Assembly: GCF_004345605.1 (NCBI RefSeq)
Contig: NZ_SLVY01000002.1
Coordinates: forward strand, 62,001-126,000
Source: Rhodococcus sp. SMB37
Lineage (GTDB): Bacteria > Actinomycetota > Actinomycetes > Mycobacteriales > Mycobacteriaceae
DNA: 64,000 nucleotides
Direction: 5' to 3'
Below the pieces are notes generated by a model. It was not told where the DNA came from. It ran no database searches and saw only the letters and a list, made by a program, of their open reading frames with translations. A program made the position numbers and the translations under genes. This document shows, piece after piece, positions 48,261 to 56,941 of the stretch (position 1 is the first letter of the stretch; each line of letters opens with the position of its first letter).

Positions 48261-49496
48261 TCATACGGCGACGACCGTCGGCAGAACCGCGTGCACCTCG
48301 AATCCACCGTCGGGTCGCGGATGCGCAACGAGCCGGCCACCGACCGTTGCGGCGCGCTCCCCCATACCCCTGATGCCACTGCCCCCGTTCCGATCCGACG
48401 GCACCACCGCCGACACAGCCTCCGTACGCGGACCGTTGGTCACCGCCATCTCCACTGTGCCGGGGCTCCATCGGATGCGGACGTCGACCGCTGCACCCGG
48501 AGCATGCCTAGCACTGTTGGTCAGCGATTCCTGCAGGATCCGGTACACCGCCAGGCCCACACTGTCGCTGACGCCCACCGGCTCACCGGTGATCTCGGTG
48601 TTCAGCCGCACACCGGCACGTTGCGACGCGGCAAGCAGTTCGCCGATTCGCTCGACGCCGGGCTGCGGTTCGTTCTCCGGGGTGTATCCGTCACTGCGCA
48701 GTACACCGAGCAGGCTGCGTACCTCGTTGAGCGCTTCGCGGGCGGTCGCGCCGAGGGAGTCGAACTCGGCACGTACCTCGTCGGAGACGTCGGTCAGCCG
48801 GTAGGGGGCGCTCTGCGCCTGCACGACGACCATCGACATGTGGTGGGCGACGATGTCGTGGAGGTCCCGAGCGATGCGTGCCTTCTCCTCGAGTACGGCG
48901 CGACGGGCGCGCTCGAGTTCACTGATCTCCTCCTCGTGGGCCAATTGCCGTCGCGAGATCACCAGCCAGCGCACCAGCAGACCGAACACGACGAGGGCGG
49001 TGAGCCCGACCATCCAGCCCCACCCGTCGTCCCCCGGCATGTACACGAAGAACAGCAACACCGTCGCGATCCACACCACCAGCACGACGCGGATCTCTTC
49101 CAGAATGGACACGGCCAGGACGAGCGAGAGAAGCACGATGATGTGCACGACCTGCCAGGGATAGGTGTAGTCCCCGACCCGGTCGAAGGCCAATGGGATC
49201 ACCAGCGCAGCGAGCGCGGTGACTGCCCAGCCCAGCGCAGGGCGGCTGAACACCAACACGAACGGGAAGACCGCGAATCCGGCGACGAGGGGCATCAGTG
49301 GTGCCGACACGTCGTGTGTGACCTGCAGCGTCGGCCACGCGACCGAATACAGAATCAGCGTCACGACCACCGCGATGACCGTCGGCCACCGGCCCCGCCC
49401 CAATTTCGTCGAGGTCGTCACCGCGGACGTAGCTCCGGTGCGCATCATCGTTTTCACGCTCTCCACGCTAGGAGTCCGCGTCTCGACTGTCCTCAT
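48261..49496 (-). CDS. Sensor histidine kinase (HisKA_3, NarX/DesK type)
   Basis: A 411-residue membrane kinase. Hydrophobic helices lie at about residues 38-56, 65-83, 90-103, 116-133, 137-152 and 161-180. A short coiled segment (ELERARRAVLEEKARI) and the phospho-acceptor H213 in RIARDLHDIVAHHMS follow, and a HATPase domain ends with GGSGIRGMGERAATVGGRL. There is no large extracellular sensor domain, so the signal is probably sensed in or at the membrane. It pairs with the downstream LuxR-type regulator. Starts at 49448 or 49445 are possible and would remove a 16-residue polar leader. Confidence 0.9.
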   Translation of the reverse strand: MRTVETRTPSVESVKTMMRTGATSAVTTSTKLGRGRWPTVIAVVVTLILYSVAWPTLQVTHDVSAPLMPLVAGFAVFPFVLVFSRPALGWAVTALAALVIPLAFDRVGDYTYPWQVVHIIVLLSLVLAVSILEEIRVVLVVWIATVLLFFVYMPGDDGWGWMVGLTALVVFGLLVRWLVISRRQLAHEEEISELERARRAVLEEKARIARDLHDIVAHHMSMVVVQAQSAPYRLTDVSDEVRAEFDSLGATAREALNEVRSLLGVLRSDGYTPENEPQPGVERIGELLAASQRAGVRLNTEITGEPVGVSDSVGLAVYRILQESLTNSARHAPGAAVDVRIRWSPGTVEMAVTNGPRTEAVSAVVPSDRNGGSGIRGMGERAATVGGRLVAHPRPDGGFEVHAVLPTVVAV

Positions 49497-49600
49497 ACCT
49501 GAGAGTGAGTTCGCTGCAACTCCCCGGTGCGAGAGCGCCCCCGCGGAACCACCCCGGCGCGTGATCCCGCGGAGTAGCTGCCGTTCATACCGTCTGAACC

Positions 49601-50218
49601 ATGATCAACCGACCCGCAACACGCCGCGTGGCGGCCGCCGTACTACTGGGCGCCGGAGCTGCCCTCTGCGTCGGCGCCGCGTCTCCTGCGAGTACCGCAA
49701 CGGCCGAAGACCCGGCAGTTGCGGCCACCGTCACCGCATTGGTCGCCGATGATACCGCCGGCGCGCTCGCGGCGTTCCCGGACGGCTTCGCCGCGGTGAT
49801 GGGGTACCAACCATTGATCGAACCGGGCACCACGGCCGAGGGAGTACTCACCGACCCGGACGGCGACTGCTCGTCACCTGTCTCTCTCCCCTCGGCATTC
49901 GAGCCCGCGTGCCGTATGCACGATCTGGGGTACGACCTGCTCCGGTATGCACGGGACACCGGAGGCGAGCTCGGGCCACAGGCCCGGCGCGACCTCGATG
50001 CGCACCTGCAACGAAACCTCAATACCGCGTGCATGACTGATGCCGGCACGGAACCCCGGTGCGACGTGATGGCGGGAATCGCGTCCGCGGCGGTGCAGAT
50101 CAACTCGTGGCGCCAGGGTTACCGCCTGCCTGAATCCGAATCGCCGATGCCGTATCTGGCCGCAGCCGGCGCTGCAGTGGTCGCGGGCAGCACTTTCCTG
50201 AGGAGAACGAACCGATGA
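49601..50218 (+). CDS. Secreted phospholipase A2-like protein
   Basis: A 205-residue protein with a Sec signal peptide (ATRRVAAAVLLGAGAALCVG, cleavage near ASPASTATA). The prokaryotic PLA2 core is GDCSSPV, then ACRMHDLGYDLLRY with C90, C104, H107 and D108 as the catalytic and disulfide set, then RRDLDAHLQRNLNTAC with a second Asp and C144, and C154 after it. These fit an active secreted enzyme that would release fatty acids from phospholipids. Oddly it ends with LPESE, a hydrophobic stretch and RRTNR, which would hold it in the membrane or wall. Its stop overlaps the next gene as ATGA, so the two are coupled. Confidence 0.85.
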   Translation: MINRPATRRVAAAVLLGAGAALCVGAASPASTATAEDPAVAATVTALVADDTAGALAAFPDGFAAVMGYQPLIEPGTTAEGVLTDPDGDCSSPVSLPSAFEPACRMHDLGYDLLRYARDTGGELGPQARRDLDAHLQRNLNTACMTDAGTEPRCDVMAGIASAAVQINSWRQGYRLPESESPMPYLAAAGAAVVAGSTFLRRTNR

Positions 50219-51615
50219 CGATCCACCTGGTCGACCCCGCACCGACGTCGGATGACCCCGACGAGAATACCCGACACTCTCGTATCCTCCTCCCCCGCAA
50301 GACCTTCGGCCCACGATTCGGCTCGACGGCGACCGTGGCGATCGCGGTTGCCGTCTCGCTCGCACCGTCGCTGCTACCGAGAGCATCCCTGATCCAAGGG
50401 GTTCTCTCAGGGGTCCTCATCGCAGTCGCACTGGCCGTCACTGCGCTGGGTCGACGCCTTGTACCCCAGCGGGTTCGAGCGCAGCACGGTCCACGCGAGG
50501 CGGAGGCCCGCTGGCTCGCAGCAGCAGTCGCGACTGCGATGGTCGCGGCGAGTGCGACGTGGGCGCATCACTGGCAGAACACACTTCGTGCCGCGATGGA
50601 GGTGGCACCGATCGGATTGCACTACTGGCTCGAAGTCCTCGCCGGATCCGTCGTGACGGCAACGATTCTCGTGGGAGGCGCCACAGGCATCCGTGCCCTG
50701 ATCCGAATGGCCGGTCGTGCGCGCTCGGTCGCGGCGCTGGCGGCGGCAGCGATCCTTCTCGCGTGGGGAATCACCTCGGTTGTCTCTCCGTCGCCGGATA
50801 CGGCATCTGCCTCCACTCCGGTAGCCACGCTCGACCCCGGGATGTCCGGCTCCCCCATCTCACTGGTGAACTGGAACAATCTCGGCACGCAAGGGCGACG
50901 ATTCGTATCGATCGAATCCTCGGGATCACCCGTGCGGGTCTACGTCGGGTTGGCTGCAGCCCCGGACGATCAGTCGCGCGCGGACCTCGCGGTCCGTGAA
51001 CTCGAACGCACCGGCGGGTTCGAACGGGACCACCTTGTCGTTGCGGTTCCCACCGGGTCGGGGTGGGTCGATGCCAATGCTGTGCAGGGATTCGAGGACC
51101 GCTGGGGCGACGACGTCGCCATCGCGGCACAGCAGTACTCGGACACACCGAGCTGGGTCACGTTCGTCTTCGACCGCGACGCAGCCTCCCGGTCCGCTCG
51201 GGCGCTTGTCTCGGCCGTGCGCGAACACATCGCAACGATGCCGCCCGATCAGCGACCCGACCTGCACGTATACGGACAGAGCCTCGGTTCGATCGGTGGC
51301 AGCGCCGCGTTCGACGACATCCAACCGGGCCTGTGCGACGCACTGTGGGCGGGTCCGCCGGCCGGATCGGTGCGCACCGACGGGGCGACGGTGCTGGCGA
51401 ACACGTCGGACCCCGTCGTGTGGTGGCAGCCGTCGCTGTTGTGGTCGCCGCCGGATCTGTCGCGTGCGGTGCAGGACGCGCCCGTACCGACGTGGCTGCC
51501 GGTGGTCGGGTTCCTGCAGACCACCGTCGATCTGTTCACCTCACTCGACTCGGCCGCGGGGCATGGGCACCGGTATGGGCCCGAGCAGGCGCAGTGCGAA
51601 CCGGCGGTGTCGTAG
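50215..51615 (+). CDS. Membrane-anchored alpha/beta-hydrolase (Abhydrolase_9 family)
   Basis: A 466-residue protein. Four or so membrane helices fill residues 38-190, after which an extracytoplasmic or cytosolic hydrolase domain begins (SPISLVNWNNLGTQGRRFV). The nucleophile elbow is LHVYGQSLGSIGGSAAF with S356, and DDIQPG and WWQPSLLWSPPD follow. The layout is that of the actinobacterial Abhydrolase_9_N plus Abhydrolase_9 family, often called membrane esterases. Substrate is unknown; coupling to a phospholipase A2-like gene suggests a lipid-related job, which is inference. The proposed transcription stop is a hairpin that includes its stop codon. Confidence 0.85.
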   Translation: MTIHLVDPAPTSDDPDENTRHSRILLPRKTFGPRFGSTATVAIAVAVSLAPSLLPRASLIQGVLSGVLIAVALAVTALGRRLVPQRVRAQHGPREAEARWLAAAVATAMVAASATWAHHWQNTLRAAMEVAPIGLHYWLEVLAGSVVTATILVGGATGIRALIRMAGRARSVAALAAAAILLAWGITSVVSPSPDTASASTPVATLDPGMSGSPISLVNWNNLGTQGRRFVSIESSGSPVRVYVGLAAAPDDQSRADLAVRELERTGGFERDHLVVAVPTGSGWVDANAVQGFEDRWGDDVAIAAQQYSDTPSWVTFVFDRDAASRSARALVSAVREHIATMPPDQRPDLHVYGQSLGSIGGSAAFDDIQPGLCDALWAGPPAGSVRTDGATVLANTSDPVVWWQPSLLWSPPDLSRAVQDAPVPTWLPVVGFLQTTVDLFTSLDSAAGHGHRYGPEQAQCEPAVS

Positions 51616-51639
51616 GCATTTGCCCACGGCACCGCCGGT
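51600..51639. terminator. Hairpin between the alpha/beta-hydrolase gene and gatA
   Basis: ACCGGCGGTG (51600-51609) and CACCGCCGGT (51630-51639) are perfect complements around a 20-nt loop that holds the hydrolase stop codon. It sits between convergent genes, 14 bp from the gatA stop. Confidence 0.65.
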
Positions 51640-51653
51640 CGGTGAATCAGGCG

Positions 51654-53129
51654 TCAGGCGAGGATCGGTCCGCGCGCAGCCTCGAATGCAGCGCCCACAC
51701 GGTAGAGCCGCTCATCGGCCAGTGCCGGAGCCATGATCTGCAGCCCGACGGGAAGGCCGTCGTCGGCCGACAGGCCCGACGGCACCGACATCGCGCAGTG
51801 CCCCGCGAGGTTCGTGGGTAGCGTGCACAGGTCGGACAGGTACATCGCGAGCGGATCGTCGACCTTCTCACCGAGCTTCCACGGGGTGAACGGGCTGGTG
51901 GGCGAGATCAGGACGTCGACCTGTTCGTAGGCCTTGTCGAAATCCCGCGCGATGAGCGAACGCACCTTGAGCGCCTGGCCGTAGTAGGCGTCGTAGTAGC
52001 CCGACGACAGTGCGTAGGTGCCGATCATGATGCGGCGCTTGACTTCCTTGCCGAACCCGGCAGCGCGGGTCGCGGCCATGACCTGCTCGGCGCTCATCGA
52101 ACCGTCGTCGACGCGCATGCCGTACCGCATCGCGTCGAAGCGAGCGAGGTTGGACGACACCTCCGACGGCAGGATCAGGTAGTACGACGCGAGTGCATAT
52201 TCGAAGTTCGGGCACGACACCTCGACGACCTCGGCACCGAGTTTCGTGAGGGTCTCCACGGCCGCATCGAACGACGAGATCACGCCGGGCTGATAGCTGT
52301 CGGAGTGCAACTCCTTGACGACACCCACCTTCACGCCCTTCAGATCACCCGCCGCACCCTGTCGTGCGGCGTCGACCACGGGCCGGACCGCGGCGACGAC
52401 GGAGGTACTGTCCCGGGGGTCGTGACCGGCAATCACCTCGTGCAGGAGCGCGGTGTCGAGCACGGTGCGCCCGCAGGGGCCTCCCTGATCGAGCGACGAT
52501 GCGCACGCCACGAGACCGAACCGGGAGACCGTTCCGTACGTGGGCTTCGTACCGACCGTCGCGGTCACGGCCGCGGGCTGACGGATCGAACCACCCGTGT
52601 CGGTGCCGATCGCAAGCGGTGCCTGGTACGACGCGAGAGCCGCAGCGGAACCGCCGCCCGATCCACCGGGAATTCGGGTGGTGTCCCACGGGTTACGGGT
52701 GGGCCCGTACGCGGAGTTCTCGGTGGACGAACCCATCGCGAACTCGTCCATGTTGGTCTTGCCGAGAATCGGGATGCCCGCCTGGCGAAGCTTCGTGGTG
52801 AGTGTCGCGTCGTACGGCGACACCCAGCCCTCCAGGATTTTCGACCCGCAGGTGGTGGGCATGTCGGTGGTGGTGAACACGTCCTTGAGTGCGAGCGGAA
52901 CGCCCGCGAGAGCCGACGTCGGCTTCTCACCGGCGGCAACCGCACGATCGACGTCGGCCGCGGCGGCGAGTGCCTGCTCGGATCCGACGTGCAGGAACGC
53001 ATTGTAGTCACCGTCGACCTCTGCGATCCGGTCGAGATGCGCCTTCGTGACCTCCACAGAGGAGACCTCGCCGGCGTGGATGCGGGACGCGAGCGTCGCG
53101 GCGTCGAGTTTGGTGAGATCGGTGCTCAT
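51654..53129 (-). CDS. gatA: Asp-tRNA(Asn)/Glu-tRNA(Gln) amidotransferase subunit A
   Basis: A 491-residue amidase-signature enzyme that frees ammonia from glutamine and feeds it to GatB. The Ser-cisSer-Lys triad is present as K82 (LALKDVFTT), S157 ([13 protein letters not shown]) and S181 ([13 protein letters not shown]). Its ATG overlaps the gatC stop (ATGA). In Mtb gatA is next to pfkA; here 4.4 kb of other genes intervene. Confidence 0.97.
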   Translation of the reverse strand: MSTDLTKLDAATLASRIHAGEVSSVEVTKAHLDRIAEVDGDYNAFLHVGSEQALAAAADVDRAVAAGEKPTSALAGVPLALKDVFTTTDMPTTCGSKILEGWVSPYDATLTTKLRQAGIPILGKTNMDEFAMGSSTENSAYGPTRNPWDTTRIPGGSGGGSAAALASYQAPLAIGTDTGGSIRQPAAVTATVGTKPTYGTVSRFGLVACASSLDQGGPCGRTVLDTALLHEVIAGHDPRDSTSVVAAVRPVVDAARQGAAGDLKGVKVGVVKELHSDSYQPGVISSFDAAVETLTKLGAEVVEVSCPNFEYALASYYLILPSEVSSNLARFDAMRYGMRVDDGSMSAEQVMAATRAAGFGKEVKRRIMIGTYALSSGYYDAYYGQALKVRSLIARDFDKAYEQVDVLISPTSPFTPWKLGEKVDDPLAMYLSDLCTLPTNLAGHCAMSVPSGLSADDGLPVGLQIMAPALADERLYRVGAAFEAARGPILA

Positions 53130-53425
53130 TCGCCCTCTCCCAGGATCTGCGGAACGGCGAAGCGACCTTCCTCGACGGCGGGCGCACCGGAGAGCGCCTC
53201 GTCCGGAGTGAGTCCGGGCAACACGACGTCGGAGCGGGTGACGTTGGTGACGGCGTTCGGGTTCGCCATGGGTGCCACGTCGTCCGCGGCCACCTCGGAC
53301 ACCGCCTTGACATGGCTGAGGATGGAATCGAGCTGGCCGGAGAACTCGTCGAGTTCCGCATCGGTCAGCGCAAGGCGGGACAACCGGGCGAGGTGCGCAA
53401 CCTCGTCACGGGAAATGGCAGGCAC
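53126..53425 (-). CDS. gatC: Asp-tRNA(Asn)/Glu-tRNA(Gln) amidotransferase subunit C
   Basis: A 99-residue belt-like subunit that wraps GatA and GatB. It starts at GTG with [20 protein letters not shown], and the [20 protein letters not shown] helix is typical, followed by the conserved PxxRxD-like [17 protein letters not shown]. It is upstream of and overlaps gatA. GGAAAGG is visible seven to thirteen bases before the start. Confidence 0.94.
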   Translation of the reverse strand: MPAISRDEVAHLARLSRLALTDAELDEFSGQLDSILSHVKAVSEVAADDVAPMANPNAVTNVTRSDVVLPGLTPDEALSGAPAVEEGRFAVPQILGEGE

Positions 53426-53772
53426 CGTAGGTGGCCCCTTTCCAGTGGTGATGGATCATCTGGCGTTCGAACGTCCTGTCCAGGGTAATGCCCCACGTTC
53501 ACGGCCGTGTACTCGGTTCGGCCGGTACCCGTAGGTGCCCGCTGCGTTGCGTACGCGAGAAACCCTTGTTGCGTTCGTGTGAAGACGCCACCGATGACCG
53601 GGTGTTTTCCTCCGTCACGTCACGATTCCCCGGCCGAGCGTCCCTATGCACGCCGCGAGGGTGAAAAGATGGACGACGCCGGGGGTTCTGATTGCTGCTG
53701 TAGTGGACGCGACCTGCACCCCTGGGCCGGCGGGTGTTCACGCGTCGGCGAGGAATGTGGGAAAGGACGCAC
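53426..53772. other. 347-bp intergenic region between gatC and the ACT-domain gene
   Basis: This divergent region must hold the promoters of gatCA and of the ACT-domain gene, but I find no convincing -35/-10 pair. A possible small Cys-rich reading frame starts at ATG 53669 (MDDAGGSDCCCSGRD) and runs out of frame into the ACT gene; I do not call it as a gene. No repeat, hairpin or RNA gene is evident. Confidence 0.6.
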
Positions 53773-54423
53773 GTGTCGTACCTGCTGCGTGTCCAGCTTC
53801 CCGACCGTCCCGGTAGCCTCGGCGCGCTCGCGTTGGCTCTGGGCTCGGTCGGCGCGGACATCCTGTCGCTCGACGTTGTCGATCGAGGAGCCGGCTTTGC
53901 AATCGACGACCTCGTCGTCGATGTCGAACCGGGCAAACTCCCCGACACCCTGATCACGGCAGCCGAAGCACTCGACGGCGTCACGGTCGACTCGATCCGT
54001 CCCTACGCGGGCATTCTCGACACCCATCGCGAACTCGAACTCATCGATCAGGTGTCGGCAGCGCGCGATGACCGCCTCCAGGTCCTCGTGGACGGCGCTC
54101 CCCGGGTCCTGCGTGTGAGCTGGGCGACCGTCATCGGGATCGGACCACAGGGCCCGTATCGAATCGCCGGAAGTCCCGGCGCCCCGGAAACCCGGCCGGC
54201 CGACACTCCGTGGATGCCCCTCGAGAAGCCGACGCTGCTCGACCACGAAGCCGGCTGGGTGCCCCAACTGTGGCGAGACATGGACACCATGCTTGCTGCG
54301 GCACCACTGGGTAGGCCGGACCGTGTGCTGATGCTGGGTAGGCCGGGTGGTCCGGAGTTCCGGCCGTCCGAGGTTGCACGAATGGGCTATCTCGCGGGAA
54401 TCATCGGCACGGTGCTCGGCTGA
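53773..54423 (+). CDS. ACT-domain amino-acid-binding protein
   Basis: A 216-residue protein starting at GTG 53773, with AAAGGA five bases ahead. The N-terminal ACT domain reads YLLRVQLPDRPGSLGALALA, then SVGADILSLDVVDRG. The C-terminal half (VLRVSWATVIGIG, WRDMDTMLAAAPLGRPDRVL) has no domain that I know. It corresponds to Mtb Rv3013, between gatC and ligA, whose function is unknown. ACT domains usually sense an amino acid, so it may be a stand-alone sensor. Confidence 0.85.
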   Translation: MSYLLRVQLPDRPGSLGALALALGSVGADILSLDVVDRGAGFAIDDLVVDVEPGKLPDTLITAAEALDGVTVDSIRPYAGILDTHRELELIDQVSAARDDRLQVLVDGAPRVLRVSWATVIGIGPQGPYRIAGSPGAPETRPADTPWMPLEKPTLLDHEAGWVPQLWRDMDTMLAAAPLGRPDRVLMLGRPGGPEFRPSEVARMGYLAGIIGTVLG

Positions 54424-54427
54424 CGGG

Positions 54428-54458
54428 CCCTGACCGATGGAATGCGATCGAGTCAGGG
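54428..54458. terminator. Hairpin between the ACT gene and the LuxR-type regulator
   Basis: CCCTGACCGAT (54428-54438) pairs with ATCG-A-GTCAGGG (54447-54458) with one bulge. It lies between convergent genes, just after the ACT gene stop. Confidence 0.55.
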
Positions 54459-54497
54459 GGCACTGCCACGTCAGGTGATCGCGTCGGCTTTGCAACC

Positions 54498-56786
54498 TCA
54501 GACGAGAACCACGCGACGCGCCACCGCGACGGCGTCTCTGCGCGAGTTCACCCCCAGCTTGCGGTACAGCGAACGCAATTGCGTTTTCACAGTGTTGAGA
54601 CTGACGAATTGGGACTCGGCGATCGTTCCGATACTGCCACCGGACAGAAGCGCATCGAGCACTTCCCGCTCACGTGGTGTCAGTCGCACTATCTGACGAG
54701 ACGGGCGGAAAGTGGCGAACTCGGCTGCCATCTGTTTCAGGTCGACGGGCAATTCGATGCCGAGCCCCGCGACCTCCTTGATCATCGACGGAGGCAGACC
54801 GGTGAACGGTCGAAGCGCCCCGGTCCGACGGGACCGCGTGGCGGCATCAGCGATGTGACGGCGCGCTTCGCTCCGACGTCCCCGTGCGCAGGCCGCAGCG
54901 GCACCGATCACGAACAGCTCCATGGACACCCGGAGCGGACAGTGCGGGTCCTCTCCGTATTGATGGACGATCGTTTCGGCACCGACGAAATCTCCTGTGA
55001 GCAAACAGATCCGAGCACGAACGGCAGCGGTGTGCGGATCGGCCGACCGCCCCACCAACCCGGCTGCCACATCGGCGCGCCCGAGAGCCAGATTGAGATC
55101 GGCCCGGACGGCGAGCAGGAGTTGCCCGGAGATACCGGTGGACAACCGCGCGAACGACTGCAGCTCGGATTCCACGTACTGGAGTCCATCCGCGTACAGG
55201 CCTGCAAGCAACGCGTACTGCCCACTCGCATACAACGCGAAGGCCCAAAACTCTTCGTCCTCTTGGGGGGTACCGAATTCGACGAGCATGCCGAACGCCT
55301 CGTCGGGCGCGAGTCGGTCCAGAGCAACAAGGGCGGAAGCAACCAGGCCTGGTGTTTTCGCCTGGGCCCCGACCGGCTCCGGGTACTCCAGATGCTGCCG
55401 CTCGGTTTCGATCCAGCGCTGAGCATCGATCGTTGCGCCGCGCACTGCATGAATGAGGGCCAGCGTGCCGGCCGCAACTCGCTCGACGGACATTCCCGCC
55501 CCGGCATCCCGAGCTCGCCGAAGCATGAGCGTCGAATCGTCCGGACGATCAGCGAGAAGATAGGTGATCCCCATCTGGAGATAGGAGCACGCGGCGGAGC
55601 GCCTCGCGGCATCGTCCGACTCCTCGAACACAGGTGAGGTTCCGGAGGCAACCGTGTCGCAGATCGCGGCCGCCTCCACACAATGCCCACCCCTGCGCAG
55701 CGTCACCGCGCGCGTGATCGCTGCCGTATGTTCCTCCGTGAAAGCTACAGGCGCCTCGAATGCGCGTACGGCCGGAGTGTCGAGGATCTCCGACCGGTTC
55801 GGAGTCGACGCAGCCATGACTCCACTACGGTGCAGGACCACCGATGAGCGCACCAGGGATGCACGGACGGCACCCGGGAACTTGCGCGACGACCCGCCGT
55901 TGGAGCACTCCGACTCCACCATCCCCGCCGACTCCAGGATGTCGAGGAAACCGACGGATTCGGGCGTTACCGGAAGGGTCGCGGCCTCGGCGTACTTCAG
56001 AATCGACCGCAACATCGGCTCCAGAACGGGATCGCTCGACACCGCGTTCGACACGAGCATGTCGACCGCGGTGTCGACGAGACGGGCAAGCCGGGGCGAA
56101 GCCTCCGAGAACTCGAGGCCACTGTCCATCAGCGCCTGGCAGACGCTCGAGGACAGTGCCGCCTGCCCCTCGATCCGCTGTGTGATCCACCGGGATACTC
56201 GCATCCCGTGCGGAACCCCTGACACCCGCAAGAATTTCAGTAGTTCTTCCTCGGTGAATGCAAGCGCGTCCGAGGAGATCACCATCCCATTCGGACAGGA
56301 ATCGACGAGTCGGGGCCACGAGCGTGCAGTCCTGGTGGTCACGATGATCTGTGACACCGCACCGCAATCGAGAAGTCGCTCGATGCACGCCACCACCGAA
56401 TCCACCTCATCGATGCCGTCCAGCACGAGAACTGATGCACAATGTTGCGCCATCAGCATCGAATACAGAGTATCGAAATTGTCACTGCCACTGTTCGGCG
56501 GCGGCGTGCCGGTGTATGCGCACACCGAAGACAACACCCGACCCCAGTACTCGTTGCTCGTGACACCACGTGAGGGCGACGGAACGAAGACAGGAAGACG
56601 ATCCGGGACCGGATCGGTCATGAGCCAGGTACGGACCAGAGTGGTCTTTCCCGAGAACCGACTGCCGTGCACGATGACCACACGCGCGGAACTCGACAGC
56701 ATCGAAAACAAGCGGTCACGAAACAATGGCAGTGTTTTCGGCACCGATCGTTGCCCTCCCCGATACTGGGCGCCCGACATCGCCAC
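54498..56786 (-). CDS. STAND-type ATPase regulator with LuxR DNA-binding domain (MalT-like)
   Basis: A 762-residue signal-transduction ATPase. Walker A is GSRFSGKT (41-48) in VVIVHGSRFSGKTTLVRTW, Walker B is VLVLDGIDEV (119-128), and a sensor strand IIVTTRTARSWPRL follows. The middle (about 330-680) is a helical, TPR-like array. The C-terminal LuxR helix-turn-helix (about 701-760) reads RLTPREREVLDALLSGGSIG. This is the MalT/LAL plan, in which an inducer and ATP trigger oligomerisation. It is the last gene of the same-strand run at 54.5-62.5 kb and follows glutamate decarboxylase by 155 bp, so it could regulate that gene; the inducer is unknown. It is absent from the corresponding Mtb interval. 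Confidence 0.85.
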   Translation of the reverse strand: MAMSGAQYRGGQRSVPKTLPLFRDRLFSMLSSSARVVIVHGSRFSGKTTLVRTWLMTDPVPDRLPVFVPSPSRGVTSNEYWGRVLSSVCAYTGTPPPNSGSDNFDTLYSMLMAQHCASVLVLDGIDEVDSVVACIERLLDCGAVSQIIVTTRTARSWPRLVDSCPNGMVISSDALAFTEEELLKFLRVSGVPHGMRVSRWITQRIEGQAALSSSVCQALMDSGLEFSEASPRLARLVDTAVDMLVSNAVSSDPVLEPMLRSILKYAEAATLPVTPESVGFLDILESAGMVESECSNGGSSRKFPGAVRASLVRSSVVLHRSGVMAASTPNRSEILDTPAVRAFEAPVAFTEEHTAAITRAVTLRRGGHCVEAAAICDTVASGTSPVFEESDDAARRSAACSYLQMGITYLLADRPDDSTLMLRRARDAGAGMSVERVAAGTLALIHAVRGATIDAQRWIETERQHLEYPEPVGAQAKTPGLVASALVALDRLAPDEAFGMLVEFGTPQEDEEFWAFALYASGQYALLAGLYADGLQYVESELQSFARLSTGISGQLLLAVRADLNLALGRADVAAGLVGRSADPHTAAVRARICLLTGDFVGAETIVHQYGEDPHCPLRVSMELFVIGAAAACARGRRSEARRHIADAATRSRRTGALRPFTGLPPSMIKEVAGLGIELPVDLKQMAAEFATFRPSRQIVRLTPREREVLDALLSGGSIGTIAESQFVSLNTVKTQLRSLYRKLGVNSRRDAVAVARRVVLV

Positions 56787-56941
56787 AGATCAACGGTCCA
56801 GCAGAACAATTCAGGCGCTGGACCGAGATAATCCGACTTCCGTGACTTTATCAGCGCCCCGAGAATTCCGCAGCGCTACGGACATCACCGGATTCCTCGC
56901 CTCCGTCGACTCCCCGCCTCCTTCTACCCGGGCCCGTCGAC

